From contig BDSL01000128.1 in NCBI GenBank assembly GCA_003116995.1, positions 186,001 to 250,000 of the forward strand: 64,000 nucleotides of DNA, in the 5' to 3' direction. Of this stretch, positions 1-11,280 are shown one piece after another. Position numbers and translations under genes: made by a program. Each line of letters starts with the position of its first letter. Position 1 is the first letter of the stretch. Source of the stretch: Yamagishiella unicocca. Its lineage: Eukaryota > Chlorophyta > Chlorophyceae > Chlamydomonadales > Volvocaceae. The notes beneath the pieces were generated by a model. That model searched no databases and was not told the DNA's origin. It saw nothing but the letters and a program-made list of their open reading frames with translations.

Positions 1-2944
1 CTGGATCAGGTGCACGCAGCCCCGCACCACCACACCGCCACCCAGCGCGCTCAGCAGGCTGTAGCGCGCCCGCCACTGGCGCCCGCCGCTGTCGCCGCCG
101 TCGCCGCGGCCACCGGCACCTCCGTCGCTCTCGGACCTCGCCGCCGCCAGCGCCGCCGCCAGCGCCGCCACGGTGTTCTGGGAGCGTAACACGCGGGCGG
201 CCACACCGGACACGGCGGCGGCGGCGGCGGGGAGGGACCCCTCATCGATGTGGTTGCGCAGCTTGATGCTGACGACGCGAGTGTTCAGACGCGACGTGTA
301 GAGCGGCGGGGGCCAGCTCGGAGCCGGCCCACAGGGCGCTGATGCGCCGGTGCCCGGTGACGTGGCGGCAGCGGCGGGGCTCAAAAGGCGAAGCTCCAGG
401 AAGGGCCGCCGCAGGAGCTTTGCCGTCTGGCTCGGAGCTCGGGTCAGCGTCTCCCGGGCAGGAGGGACCGGTGAGGCGGCGGGTAGTGCGGCGGATAGGG
501 CGGTGGCGACGGCAGCCACCGGCGCTGACGTCGTCGCCGCCGGCATGCAGCCGCCGCCGGCGTTACCGCCCGCGCAGAAGCAGCAGCAGCAGCAGCTGTG
601 CGTGCTACTGCTGCTGCTATTTGCGCTGCTGCTGGCTCTGCGGCTCACCGTGGTGACGACCGAGAGGGTGCGCCCGCCGCCGCCGTCGCCGCCCGCGAAG
701 CTGACGCCAGACAGCCGCGAGCTTGCACCAGCCCCGCTGCCGCATGACGCACCTCCGCCTCCGCCTCCGGCCAGGTCGCTGACGTCAGCGTCTTCGCTGC
801 AGCAGCCGGCACTGCCGCTGGGCGCTGCATCACGCCAGTTGTCCGCGCCAATCGCCTGTTCGCTGACGCCGCCGCCGCCGCCGCCGGCACCCTGCCCGCC
901 TTGGCCGCCGTCGTCGCCGTCATCGCCGGCGGTGGCGGCGGCTGGCACCACTACAGCATGCCTTACGGCCAGCTGCACTGCCTCCGCAGACTGCTGGCTC
1001 TGCTTCTGTTGGCACCCAGAAGAGCAGCTGGCTGCGCGGCGGTTGGCTGGCTCCTTCGACGGCGCCACCGCCAGCCCCCTACAGAATGACGTCAGCGCCA
1101 CGGCGGCGGCGGTGACGCCTCTGCGGGCTTGGTGCAAGCATCGCCCCGGGCCGTACAGTACGACAGCTGGGAGCAGCACCACGCAGGCGACCACCACCAC
1201 GGCGGTGTGGAGGGGCTGCTGCACCGACCCGTGGGTCACAATGTCGGTGAGGGCGATGTGGGTCAGGATGAGGACGCACTCGGCGACGCTCACGGGCAGC
1301 TGCAAGCGCAAGGGTACCTGCGGGTCAGCACAATTAGTAAGCTACTCCTAACTCAGTTCTGGTGGGCACGTGTCAGAGCGGTTATTGCTACTGCGAGTTC
1401 TTGCCAAGGTGTACTACTGCCAGCAGAACGACGTGTGCCTGTTCGAGCACGTGTGTTTCGAGGCGCCCCTGGAGCTGGCGCTGGTGCGGGGGCACGCATC
1501 GGAGGGGTTACTGAGACGGGAGTGGTTGGCCCCTCCAGCAGCTGCACCCCGCCTCAGGACGAGCACGGCGGAACCTCAGGACGAGCACGACGGAACCTCA
1601 GGACGAGCACGACGGAACCTCAGGACGAGCACGACGGCACCTCAGGACGAGCACGACGGAACCTCAGGACGAGCACGGCGGAAGGGACGCAAGCAGGACG
1701 TGCCTTGTTGGTGATGATGGCGGCGACGGCGACGAACAGACAGCCCTTGTGCCGCGAGCCGGGAAAATAGTACTTGGCGGGAGTTAGCGGAAGTAGCATG
1801 GCGGCCGTGCTGCGGCCGTAGCGGCGCCAGAGGGCGATGGGCGAGAGCACGGTACTCTGGCGAGGGTGTGGGGAGATGGGGCGGCGGCGGGATGGGGCAG
1901 GTGGTGCGGGGTAATTGACACACGGTCCAGCGGAAGCTTGGCCATGGGCGGCGGCGCCTCGCCCGCCACCAGCATTACGCATGCCCGATCTGCTGTACGA
2001 CCGGGTCCAAGATCTTACAACACTCCGGGCCGGGCCGGGCCGGGCACCCAAAACGCAACATACATGGTACCCACGCCCCCTCCCTTCTTGCATGTGCCGC
2101 TTGCGTTCCCACCCAGCGCATCCTCTTCCCCAGGGGGATTTCACCCGGCCAACAAAACACACCAGCTGCTTGCAAAGCCGTACGGCAGACATGACGCAGT
2201 GCCGCAGGGTTGCCTGGCGGTGGGCCCACAGCCCGGCATCGCCGGTGCCGCCGCTGCCGGTTGGTCGAAAGGGTGCCAGGCGACTGGCTGCCAACACCCC
2301 TACACCGGTCATCAGGGCGGCAGTATACAGCACGTGGGAGATGTCCAGCTGTGCGACGGTGGCGAGGTGGAAGGGGTAGAGACGCCTGAGGGTGTAAGCG
2401 GTGCGACCCATGGGTCCGGCCCTTTTGGGTCAGGGCCCGCAACGAGCACACAGCGGCATTGAAAGGGAGAGGGCATTTGGTCGGGCAACCGCGTCATCTT
2501 CGAGGAGGCGGTGGGCAGGGCCCAAGTACGACGCAGTACGACAACAGGTCATCCTAGGGTTGCAGAGGCTACGGGGTTTACGACTCACCCGCAGGGAAAC
2601 TCCCGTAGGACGTCCTGGTCGTAGGCGCTGATGAACAGCGCGGGGCGGGGCCGCGAGCCAGAGGCGCCAGACGCGCCCGGGTCGCCTGACCCCGCGGCGC
2701 CATCGCAGCCGGCGCGAAGGTGCAGCATGCTGCTCATATCGGCGGCCGGCGCCAGCAGGAGATCCGTCAGCAGCAGCGCGAGGATATCGACCAGGGGTTG
2801 TTGGGCGAAGGCGCGCTGCGCTGCGCGGCTGTGGCGCGGCGCATCGGGGGATGCAAGCTGCGTCCCTTTGCCGGCCTTGTTGGGGCTGCTCGTCTTGCGG
2901 CCGGGATGCTGGCCAGATGCTGCTTGATTGATGGCCGCAGCCAT
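1..2944 (-). CDS. Multi-span membrane protein of unknown family (3' end off the window)
   Basis: Four exons read on the minus strand: 2944-2589, 2385-2163, 1856-1704 and 1317 to beyond position 1. Phases join exactly. Donors are GTGAGT and GTGTGT, then a GC-type donor (AAG|GCACGT); acceptors end in CAG or CCAG. The last exon stays open for 439 codons to the edge. The start is the ATG at 2944, which gives a polar N-terminus of about 45 residues. Hydrophobic stretches are seen near 'DILALLLTDLLLA', 'HVLYTAALMTGVGVLAA', 'LFVAVAAIIT', 'CVLILTHIALTDIV' and 'VVVVACVVLLPAVVLYG', so at least four or five membrane segments are likely. They are followed by a long low-complexity Gly/Ala/Ser-rich region. 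I do not recognise the family. At least 683 residues are encoded here. Upstream exons cannot be excluded. Confidence 0.6.
1409..1509 (+). pseudogene. Exon-like fragment inside an antisense intron
   Basis: This plus-strand stretch reads as protein ('VYYCQQNDVCLFEHVCFEAP') and is preceded by an AG. It lies inside the GC-AG intron (1316-1703) of the minus-strand membrane protein gene and is followed at once by a minisatellite. The Cys/Phe/Val pattern faintly resembles the C-terminal strands of NHL-repeat proteins, but that is a weak impression. It has no partner exons on this strand, so a decayed exon copy is the best reading. It may also be chance in GC-rich DNA. Confidence 0.2.
1552..1683. repeat. 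22-bp minisatellite, six copies
   Basis: Six head-to-tail 22-bp units begin at 1552, 1574, 1596, 1618, 1640 and 1662. Each starts with CCTCAGGACGAGCAC and they differ at only two positions. The array sits in the GC-AG intron of the minus-strand gene. Confidence 0.95.
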
Positions 2945-4332
2945 AGCCGTGGTCGTCGCCGCTGCGGCGTCTGCCGTGTGGCAAGTCGGAAATTGCCGAG
3001 CCGTGGAAGAGGCGCGGTGCTTAGTGTCGGAGATAGGAGGTGCCTGAGGTGACCGGCTTTGTAAAGTATATTCTTTTCAGACTTGGTTCAAGGAGCGTAC
3101 TTCTTTCCCAGGTGCCCACAACTCCTGATCAAAACGCCGTATCGAGCATTGATTGGGGTTTGTGCGCAGACCCTGATCGCCTTGCCCTTCGGGGTTTAAG
3201 GTTCATGCCTTTGAACGTCCAGGTGAACCGCGCGATAGCGCAAGGTTTTCAAGTAGAGTTGTAGTCGTCCTGCATAATTTTGGTATGTGATCGGCCGAAC
3301 ATGCCTCGTCAATAAACATATGTCACCAGCTCCGCCGGTAATCTTAGTTATCCCCAAGAGCAGCATACACAACCTTGCTGTCAACAGCTATCAAGCCGCT
3401 TGTCGTGTGCATGTTGGGTGCACGCATGGGAAGCGGTTACGGCATAGAAATGACTCATGCGGCTGTGCTGCGCGAAGCGTCTAGCGGGCAGGGCAAACCA
3501 TATGCGAACGCTGGCTGTTGCTTGTAGAATGATACCACCAACCCTGTTATACACAGATGACTACATGAAAGCTTGGGGCGGGATTGTCGACCCCTACTCA
3601 GGCTGCCTGAAGCGCCTCGCTCGGACACTGGATCGTTTTCCAAGGAAGCCGGCTAAATGTCACAGGATTCCCCCTGTGGGAAACTGAAGGGTGTGCTTTG
3701 AAGACGACATCACCGGTGTCCTAACGGCGCATGCGGCTTCTCAGCATTTTTAAGGGGAAGGCCAGCCTGTCGTGATCGCATTGTGGCCACCTTTTGCACC
3801 TGGCGCGCGTTTGGCCCGACCCAGATCGTATGACCTGCTGGCCGGCCGCTTCATGCAGCCAGTCAGGAAGGGAGCAAGCATACGGCAGGGCTGTGTGCTA
3901 GTCCCGCGTCGACGTGCGGCATCTCCAGGACGCCCCATCTGGCACGCGGCATCGGTTATCCCAGCACCGTCACCCTTGCGCCTGCCTGTACACAAGGCAG
4001 CCCAGCCTTCGCTGCCTGGTTTCGCGCTTTCGCTCGAACGACGTGTCAGCCGCGCCAAACCCTGTCCTGACCTACTCCATCCAACCTGCCCCTGCCCAAC
4101 CAATCGCCGTACACATCACCTACCTGTGCATCCACGTCCTCCGACGAGGCTATGCCCGGTGTAAGGCCCGGACAAGCGCACATAGCTGTCAGTCCGAACA
4201 CCGGACACACCGCCATATTTCAGGCTCACCGCTCCACACCTACTCCTCAAAACCGCTCTTCGCCTGTCCTTATTTGCACAAGCAGCCTTTAAAAAGGGTG
4301 CTGCGACCCTACGGCCCTCCACCAAGCGTGGA
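2945..4332. other. Intergenic region between two minus-strand genes
   Basis: This holds the upstream region of the membrane-protein gene and, near 4333, the 3' end of the next minus-strand gene. It is less GC-rich than the exons, and I find no exon with family resemblance or a consistent splice structure. The many short ORFs look like chance. Confidence 0.5.
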
Positions 4333-4337
4333 TTACA
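4333..4337 (-). terminator. Candidate poly(A) signal TGTAA
   Basis: TTACA on the plus strand reads TGTAA on the minus strand, about 420 bases past the stop codon at 4759. TGTAA is the usual green-algal polyadenylation signal. The distance is typical, but a pentamer alone is weak evidence. Confidence 0.4.
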
Positions 4338-4758
4338 CATACGTCTGCATCCCACGCTATCACAGCCCACGCCCATGCACACGCACACCGCCGTGGCGGC
4401 CCTGTCTCGTCAACACGTAATTCCACTACCGCCAGCGGTGAAGGACACGCCACCTCCGGCAGTCGAAAGCGACGACCTCGCGCGTCGTCAGCACCTCGTA
4501 GGCTCCTGTCCTTGCGTCCCATCCCAGACGGCTCGATCCATTGCTATGACGCCAGACCTTCTGTCATGTCCTTCCCAAGATGCTGTCATCTCTACGGACA
4601 GCCACGCGGCTCCCACCACGGCATTTCCTATAAGTATTCCGACGACTGCACTTTAAAATATGATGTAGGCATGAGCTCTTCGCGCCTTGCAGGGGCACAT
4701 GCTGCCCCGTTGCACCATTGCGCGCCTCCCCTAACAAAGGCAGGTCGGATCAGACATC

Positions 4759-6444
4759 TTACTGGAAGTACTGGTAGCCCTCGCTGAGCAGAGACAAAGG
4801 CCCGATGATCTGGCGGTCCACCAGCACCCACACCACCCAAGTCATGCATGCCGCCAGTGCTGCCAGACACACAGCTGTCGCGCCGCAAGCGGTCACCGCG
4901 GCAACTCCTGGGCGAGATCGTCGCGAGCTGACGATGACAGCCTCGGCGGCAGCCTTGGCGTCATCCTTGCAGGCGCTGACGATGGCTGCGGCCAGGGCCT
5001 GCGTGCAAGCACAGCCATGGGGTATGTGGATGACCTCCTGGACGGGAGTTTTGTGGACCGGGCTGGTCTGCGGTTGGGATTGTCTGGAAATTGGCACAGA
5101 GGACGGCACCGTCGATGGCAGGTGCAGCGCGGCAGTAGCAGAAGCATCATAGCCGTTGGAGTGCAGGTGAACCATGACACTCGTTGCTAGTGGCCAGAGC
5201 CATTCCATAACGGCGTGGCCAAGCCGCCTGGATGACTACGCAGAGACCCGGTTCGGCTTATAACAACTCTCTTGCGGGTAGCGCGTGGCAGTAAACGCCC
5301 CTCACCCGAATGCGCCATTGCCGTCCCTTTCGCCCCTTTCCCCAGCGTGCGCTCAGGCACGGGCCCTCTGCCTGCTTACCTGGATATCTTCGGGACCGGC
5401 GGCGGTCATTCCCGCCCCGCGCAGCAGCCCCTCTAGCCGCTTCTGCAGCGGCTCCGGGCTTGATTGCAACTGTCCGCACTGATGGGCGCCGGTCACTGGA
5501 CGAACGTCACTTGCTCCTGCGCCGCTGGTGCTGGCCACAAGGGGGTTGCTGGCGGCGGCGACGGAGTTGAGGGTGTCGAAGGCAGCCATTGCGCCGTCAA
5601 GTGATTGAGCCACCGTGGCGCCGCTCGTGGAGACGGAGTCGCCCTCGGTGGCGCCGTCTTTGCCGGCGCTGGTCTTAGTGGCGCTCGGCCTGGACAAGCG
5701 CGGCGGCGTTTGAAGTGCCGCGAAGGAGCAACAGCGGGGAGCGTAAGCACAGGGAGTACGACCATCGCGCGCAGCAGAATCGCGCGATTGGCAGTGGGTG
5801 CGGCTGACGTTACATCGGCTGACCTCATAAAAAAGTACGGCTTTTGGGGCATATGTTTGCATGGTACGTAACATCGGAGCTACCACAGTGCTGCCGCAAG
5901 CAGCCGTTAGCCTGCAGCGTGCTCCGTTGCAGCTGTCAACTGTGCAACCCATCTGGGTCGGGCTGCAAAGCTCGTCAGCCATACGTAGCCGAAGGTGCGA
6001 AGCCTCACTGTCACTTTGCGGAGATCTGTGCCACACACGCCTCCACCCACCATTACGTCCACGGGCCTCCCTTACAAACCCACCGTTTTGTCCAACGAAC
6101 TTGAATCCCCGGGGCACCTTGGCCGCCCCGTCCATCCCGCGGTGCGACCCTTACCTGGCGACCTCGGCCTCCGGTGTGGAAGGGCCGCTGCGCTCCGCGT
6201 CGCGGGGGGTCGAAGCAGGCCGTGAGGCCTGACCCACATCAGCGGCACCGAGCAGCGGCACGGCAGGCTCGTTTTGGAGCAAAGGCTGCGGCTGAGGCTC
6301 GGAAGGTGTTGAAGGGGATGTTGCTGGCTTCTTGAAGGATTGAAACTTGGGCGGCCCAGGGCTGGGGCTCAAAGGCAGCCGGGAGGAGCTGGAGGCAACA
6401 GCGCTGGAAGAAGGGGTGGTGCTGCGAACACGGCAAGGGGACAT
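4759..6444 (-). CDS. Protein with one C-terminal membrane segment, unknown function
   Basis: Three exons, 6444-6157, 5692-5385 and 5235-4759, end in TAA. Donors are GTAAGG and GTAAGC; acceptors are CCAG and GTAG. Phases are 2 then 0. The start is the ATG at 6444. The protein of about 357 residues begins with a Ser/Pro-rich, probably disordered region (about residues 1-110). A mixed segment follows ('QSLDGAMAAFDTLNSV', then 'LQKRLEGLLRGAG'). One hydrophobic helix near the C-terminus ('CLAALAACMTWVVWVLV') is followed by about 20 residues. The arrangement resembles a tail-anchored or single-pass protein, but I recognise no family. A candidate poly(A) signal lies at 4333. Confidence 0.55.
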
Positions 6445-8298
6445 AGCATGCCGTTTATGGGCGCGGGTGCAAGGGTTCGCCCTCGGGCAGCGCGGCGCAG
6501 TTGCGACGCGTGCTGAGCAACGCTGACACGAACCCCACCTTCAATATATTGAAAAATCATGTTGCCGGTTTGGTAAATGCTCACCTGGGTGAAAAGGAGG
6601 TGGAGGATGCTCGAGAAGGCGTCCCGGCGACCCCGGTTCCGGCAGCAGACTTGCTGCCCGCTTGCGGGATGCGGCTAGGGGTCTTTGAGGGCCGCATGGT
6701 AGGTTAGTATTAAGTATCTGGACTAGAGTCGTTGCGATGGACCTGAATCCTGTTTTGAAGGCAACAGTACAAGCCTGGCAGTTAAAGGAATGACAAGAAA
6801 TCTGCTCTTGCTGAAGCTATGAGGAGCTGTGGATCCTAACAAAGATTTTTCGGGCATCGTGTTGATGTGGTGTAATCAAGGAATCACATCCGTAACTGTG
6901 AAGTCGCTCCGAGACCACGGTGCCGCGAGGCGCGAAATTGTCCCCGAATTGACCCCGCGACTGCAAAGGACTAACCAAAACACCTCGACCTTGGTATTGA
7001 CGATCGCACGCTGCTGCTCAAAGCCCCTATTTTGCGGCAGTTTGCTGGAGTTGGCGTTGCCTCAGATGGTTTCCTTTTGAGCTTTCATTTCGCGGTGTAG
7101 GGTAACATTTGTGAAAGACGCAGTACTGGCAAGGACGGCTACATGGGTGGGCTCGCGATGCCTGCTTGCCATCGTTGATGCGGTTTGCAAGTATGGTACC
7201 CAATAACATGAAATCGCTGCTGCAATTCCTGAAGCGTTGAGCGACAGTCCAGGGAGTGGAGAACCATTGAGACGGATGCTTCAGGCACACAGCCTATCTA
7301 CAGTCCCACAGCGTTCCGTGGCGTGCCCCTGCGTGCCTGCACCGTCCTGCACCATCAGTCGCTAACGTCACGGCAGCTGACGCAGCACCGTTCAAAGAGA
7401 ACATGGACACATGACTAACTACTGCTGGGAAACACTCGATGGACAACAAGGTCTTTCAGCCACGGCATTAGCCAGTGTCCCTCAAGCCAGAGCTGCGCAA
7501 CAACCACCATCCACCAGCAGTCTCGATAAGTCTTACGAGGCATGTATGTAAAGCCACTCAAAAGGCAAAACAGACTCATGATGGGCTCACCACGCCACCT
7601 TCCTGCCGCCAACCCCCCGCATGCCCCCCTAGAATGCTACGCGGATGCCATATCAGCATCGCGGTCCGTGAGAACATGCGCTGCCTGCAGCTGCGCAGTT
7701 TCAACCCTGAGTTTCAACCCATTCCAAAGGGCAGCAAGACTCGTAGCGCCTTGTCGGTTAGAGCCGCGCACACAAACTTCTATACGACCAGTCCTCGCTG
7801 AGCCCACGGCACTCCGCCCTGCTTCTACCAACTGCCGCGCACTCGCACGGCTTTCCCACCGCGGGCGCCAGAGAACACCACGCAGCGTGACCACTGCTTA
7901 GCAAGCAAGTCGGTACTGCAACGAGCTGTGCCGCATGCTGTGCCCCGCCCCGGTTCGTTTTGGACAGCACATGATGCGACGGAAAGGGCGAACCCTGTGA
8001 ACCTCACTTAACCTACGCCTGTTATGAAGGACGCCGCCGACAATGGATGGAGTTGCACAAGCAATCATCCCTGCCTACCCAGCGCAGGCAAGTGTACCCG
8101 ACCGGGCTCGAGGCCCCGACGACCGATCTGGGCTGCACTTTGCACACCGTCATGCAACGCCGCCAAAGCGACCCTTCAGGATTATACATGCCAACCGGTC
8201 CTCCTTTTGGCACACGCGGAGGCGTGCATGCGTCTGTATGCGGCAGCGTGTCACAACCGTAACCCGGCAACACCCCCCCACAAACCCGAAACGGCCGC
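6445..8298. other. Intergenic region, no gene seen
   Basis: This lies between the start of the single-span protein gene and the stop of prefoldin 3, both on the minus strand. It should hold the promoter of the former and the 3' UTR of the latter. Base composition is more even than in exons. No ORF here shows family resemblance or matched splice sites. Confidence 0.5.
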
Positions 8299-8868
8299 TC
8301 ATGCCGTGAGCTGTCCGCCCTCCTCCTTCACCTTCCGTCTTCGCTCCAGGTCGTAGTTGTATATCCGTGCGACGCTGACCTCCGTTGTGGTAATGCTGTC
8401 CTTAATGTAAGCCATGCTCTCCTCGTTCGTCTTCAGGTTCGCCCGGCAGTTTGCCTCGTTCTCCTCCAGCAATACCCGCGCTTCCTCAAGCGGATATTCG
8501 AGCATGACGTCGGCGCCCAGCCAGAGGTTCACCGAGGTGGCGCTCCTGATCTTGGCCTTGGCATAAACGCCCTCCGCGAGCATGAAGTCCGTGGTGACGT
8601 CCTCACCACTGGACTGTTTTTCAATCAACTGCTTGACGATCTCGACTGCGCGCTTGAGCTCTGGCAGCTTTGTCATGGTTCGCACGCGCTTTTGCATGAG
8701 GTCCTCCTGTATCATACGATACGTGCGAATGTTTTCATTTAGCTGCCCCAGCACCTTGTCCGCATCCTTGCCTTCCATGAACTTGGCTACATCATCGATG
8801 AACTCCGCCTTGGGCACTGGCACACCCTGTTCCGCCGGCGCGGACGGCCCCGCGCCATCCGACGACAT
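8299..8868 (-). CDS. PFD3: Prefoldin subunit 3 (VBP1/Gim2 family)
   Basis: An uninterrupted 189-codon frame from the ATG at 8868 to the stop at 8299. Prefoldin is a cytosolic heterohexamer that hands nascent actin and tubulin to the chaperonin CCT; subunit 3 is one of its two alpha-type subunits. The sequence fits. After a short acidic lead, 'FIDDVAKFMEG' opens the domain, 'RTYRMIQEDLMQKR' belongs to the first coiled coil, and 'VNLWLGADVMLEYPLEEA' is the beta-hairpin core typical of alpha subunits. The second coiled coil holds 'TTEVSVARIYNYDLERRRK'. The length matches the family. It has no intron, unlike most neighbours. It is divergent from MRT4, 365 bp away. Confidence 0.93.
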   Translation of the reverse strand: MSSDGAGPSAPAEQGVPVPKAEFIDDVAKFMEGKDADKVLGQLNENIRTYRMIQEDLMQKRVRTMTKLPELKRAVEIVKQLIEKQSSGEDVTTDFMLAEGVYAKAKIRSATSVNLWLGADVMLEYPLEEARVLLEENEANCRANLKTNEESMAYIKDSITTTEVSVARIYNYDLERRRKVKEEGGQLTA

Positions 8869-9233
8869 ACTGACACGCGCTTACAACAATGGTAACGCTT
8901 CAGTAAGCAAATAATCGGGTAGGCGGTCTCCCGATATGCCTAAGTGAGTTGGTGTGTTGAACTGCCAGTTCAGTTTCTCAATAATACCTCAATACGAGCT
9001 TGGCTCTGTTGGGCATAATAGACTACAGTCGCTAAGAATATGGCGAATGGCGGCAAGCCGGACAAGTCCTTGCCGTGCCGTACAATAGCAATGCGAAACT
9101 TCGGAGACAATGGCAATGTTTGGTAATTGTGAATGGAGATTGTCATTGCTAGAAACTCCCTACTTCCAGCACTCTTTAAAACGTTAGTTGCCCCCATTGG
9201 CCGTCGTCACAGCGTACAGAACCCCACTCCAGT
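8869..9233. promoter_or_regulatory. Divergent promoter region between PFD3 and MRT4
   Basis: A gap of 365 bp separates the start codons of the two divergent housekeeping genes, so it must hold both 5' UTRs and both promoters. It is clearly more AT-rich than the coding regions. I see no unambiguous TATA box or named operator. Confidence 0.55.
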
Positions 9234-11280
9234 ATGCCCAAGAGCAAGCGCAATAAAGTTGGTAGGTGCCTTTGCCGTTTTATGTTTCGGTTATCCTATA
9301 GTCTCAAAGCCCGCCGCCGCCAATCGGGGAGCTGTGCCGCCGCCGTGCAGTGTCCCTGACCAAGGTCAAGAAGAAGGACCGGGCCTGGAAGGAGGGACTA
9401 CTAGAGAAGATACGGCAATGCTTGGATACGTAAGTGCACTTCGGTGCGACGGCTGTCAACGCCGCCACTGGCTGTCGCGGAGTCGAATGCGACGGGACGT
9501 CGCGCGGCGACTTGCGTTTGACAACGCGTACTCCCCTGTACGTATCACAGGTACCCCGCCGTCTACGTTTTCAAGTATTACAACATGCGGAACGAGAGCT
9601 TTAAGCAGCTTCGAGAGGACCTCAAGGCTAGCAGCAGGTGCGTCGGCGGCGGTCGACAGGCCGCATCACCGGGCCCCTTGACGAAAAGTATACGTGCGTT
9701 AGCAGAAGAGTGCGGGATTGTTTGCATGGGTAGCGTCGGGGGGCCTCTAGGCATCGGGAGTCCTGCCCTTCTGCAGGAGGTGCCCGGCAGGGTGTTCGCT
9801 CCGCTTCAGCTCGTCCCGTCCAAACGTACGAGCGTGCTCGTTCCTTTCATCCTCCTGACAGCGTCCACACGCGCACAGCCGCATCTTGAACTTCACCTCC
9901 CTGCTTGCTTTCGCTGCTTGCCTCAGTAATCGCTGCCGCCTGAGGCGCAGGCCGGCTGTCCCCGCCGCCGCAAGCAACCCACAGCCCCATGCGTGTACCC
10001 AAACCGCCACCCCCCATCCCCTCCTCCACCAAATTTAAAACGGACAGTCAGGGTCAATTCCTTGTCGCTGCTGTCACTCTGCCGCTTCTCGGGCCTTCCG
10101 CAGGTTCCTGTTGGGCTCCACATCGCTGATGCAGGTGGCCCTTGGCAAGAGTGAGGCCGACGAGTACAAGGCGGGGCTGTCGGGTCTCTCGGAGCATGTT
10201 AAGGGGACGGTGGGGCTGTTCTTCACCAAGCTGAGCCATGAAGAGGTGGGAGCCGGGACGGGGTCGGGACTGTCGCGGCCGACCCGGGGGACGGTCGTGT
10301 CACACACACCTGCGGGGTTTGTGTGGCCTGAGGGCGGGCTGGACGGATGGTTTTAGGGGCGTGGATGACGGCGTGTTGCACAGAGCAGGGCGATGGGTGG
10401 AAGCGGGCTTGAGCACTGAGGCCTTGTGAAGCCAGCGAAGACCTTTTCGTACCCCAATGGGTGCCTGTGTGTACCAACCCTTCTGGTGTTGACCATGCGT
10501 CCCTGCTCTCCGTTTCCTATGTCGTGGTATCGGGTCTTCTCGCTACCCCCGCCTGTGTCCCGTCATTATCATCAGGTCAAGGAGGCGTTTGAAAACTACG
10601 TGCACGAGGACTTCGCGCGGGCAGGCTCGCGGGCCGCGCACGACTTCAGCCTCACCGCCGGGGCCCTGAGCGGACCCATGGGTCCGCTGCCGCACACGTT
10701 GGAGCCGCAGCTGCGAAAATTCGGGTTGCCCACGAAGCTGAACAAGGGCGTGGTGGAGCTGCTGGCGGACCACACGGTGGGGGTTCTGGGGAGTTCGTGG
10801 GCGCTGTGGGCATTGTTGAGATTCCTGTCTCCAAACCGGAGGCGCAGCAGCTAGCCCGGTCAACGCATGCATGCCGTGCGACCCGGGTCCTGGCGCTGCA
10901 CCGGCGCAGCTGCCCACCCACCCGCCTCCTGGTCCCTTCGGAACCCGGTCGCATGGTTTTCGGCGGGCCCCATTCACCCCTCTTGCCCTCCCGCCGCCAT
11001 ATACGTGCAGGTATGCCGTACGGGCCAGAAGCTGGACGCCCACCAGGCCGGCATCCTGCGCGTGTTCGACATCAAGATGGCGGAGTGCAAGCTCAAGCTG
11101 CTCGCGGTCTGGCGCAGTAGTGGCGAAGGCGGTGGCGGCGAGGTGGAGCAGCTGTCGGAGGACGAGGAGGAGTACGCCCAGGGCGGCGAGTTTGACGCCA
11201 TTGGAGACGATCTGGTGATGGGCAGCGGGGGCTTCAGCGACGAGCCAGAGGGCGAGGGGAAAGGAGGGGATGACGACTGA
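9234..11280 (+). CDS. MRT4: MRT4 (MRTO4) ribosome-assembly factor
   Basis: Six exons, 9234-9261, 9351-9429, 9551-9637, 10104-10245, 10576-10776 and 11011-11280, join in phase to 268 residues. MRT4 is a nucleolar paralogue of ribosomal stalk protein P0 that holds the P0 site on pre-60S particles until P0 replaces it. The N-terminus '[20 protein letters not shown]' is the hallmark basic leader. Other family-typical segments are '[22 protein letters not shown]', split across an exon junction, '[10 protein letters not shown]' and '[12 protein letters not shown]'. The C-terminus is acidic ('[15 protein letters not shown]'), as in other MRT4 proteins. The first exon codes for only nine residues, so the start depends on the GTAGGT donor at 9262. 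Confidence 0.93.
10515..10550 (+). repeat. Dispersed intronic motif, copy 1
   Basis: 'CCTATGTCGTGG' followed by 'TATCGGGTCTTCTCGC' and a C-rich stretch lies 25 bases before the acceptor of MRT4 exon 5. Related copies occur at 21053 and 35401, also near intron ends. Confidence 0.55.

Noticed and set aside
350..1351. Long plus-strand ORF (333 codons) with low-complexity residues
   Set aside because: It is the opposite-strand shadow of the minus-strand membrane-protein exon. GC-rich codons on one strand keep the other open.
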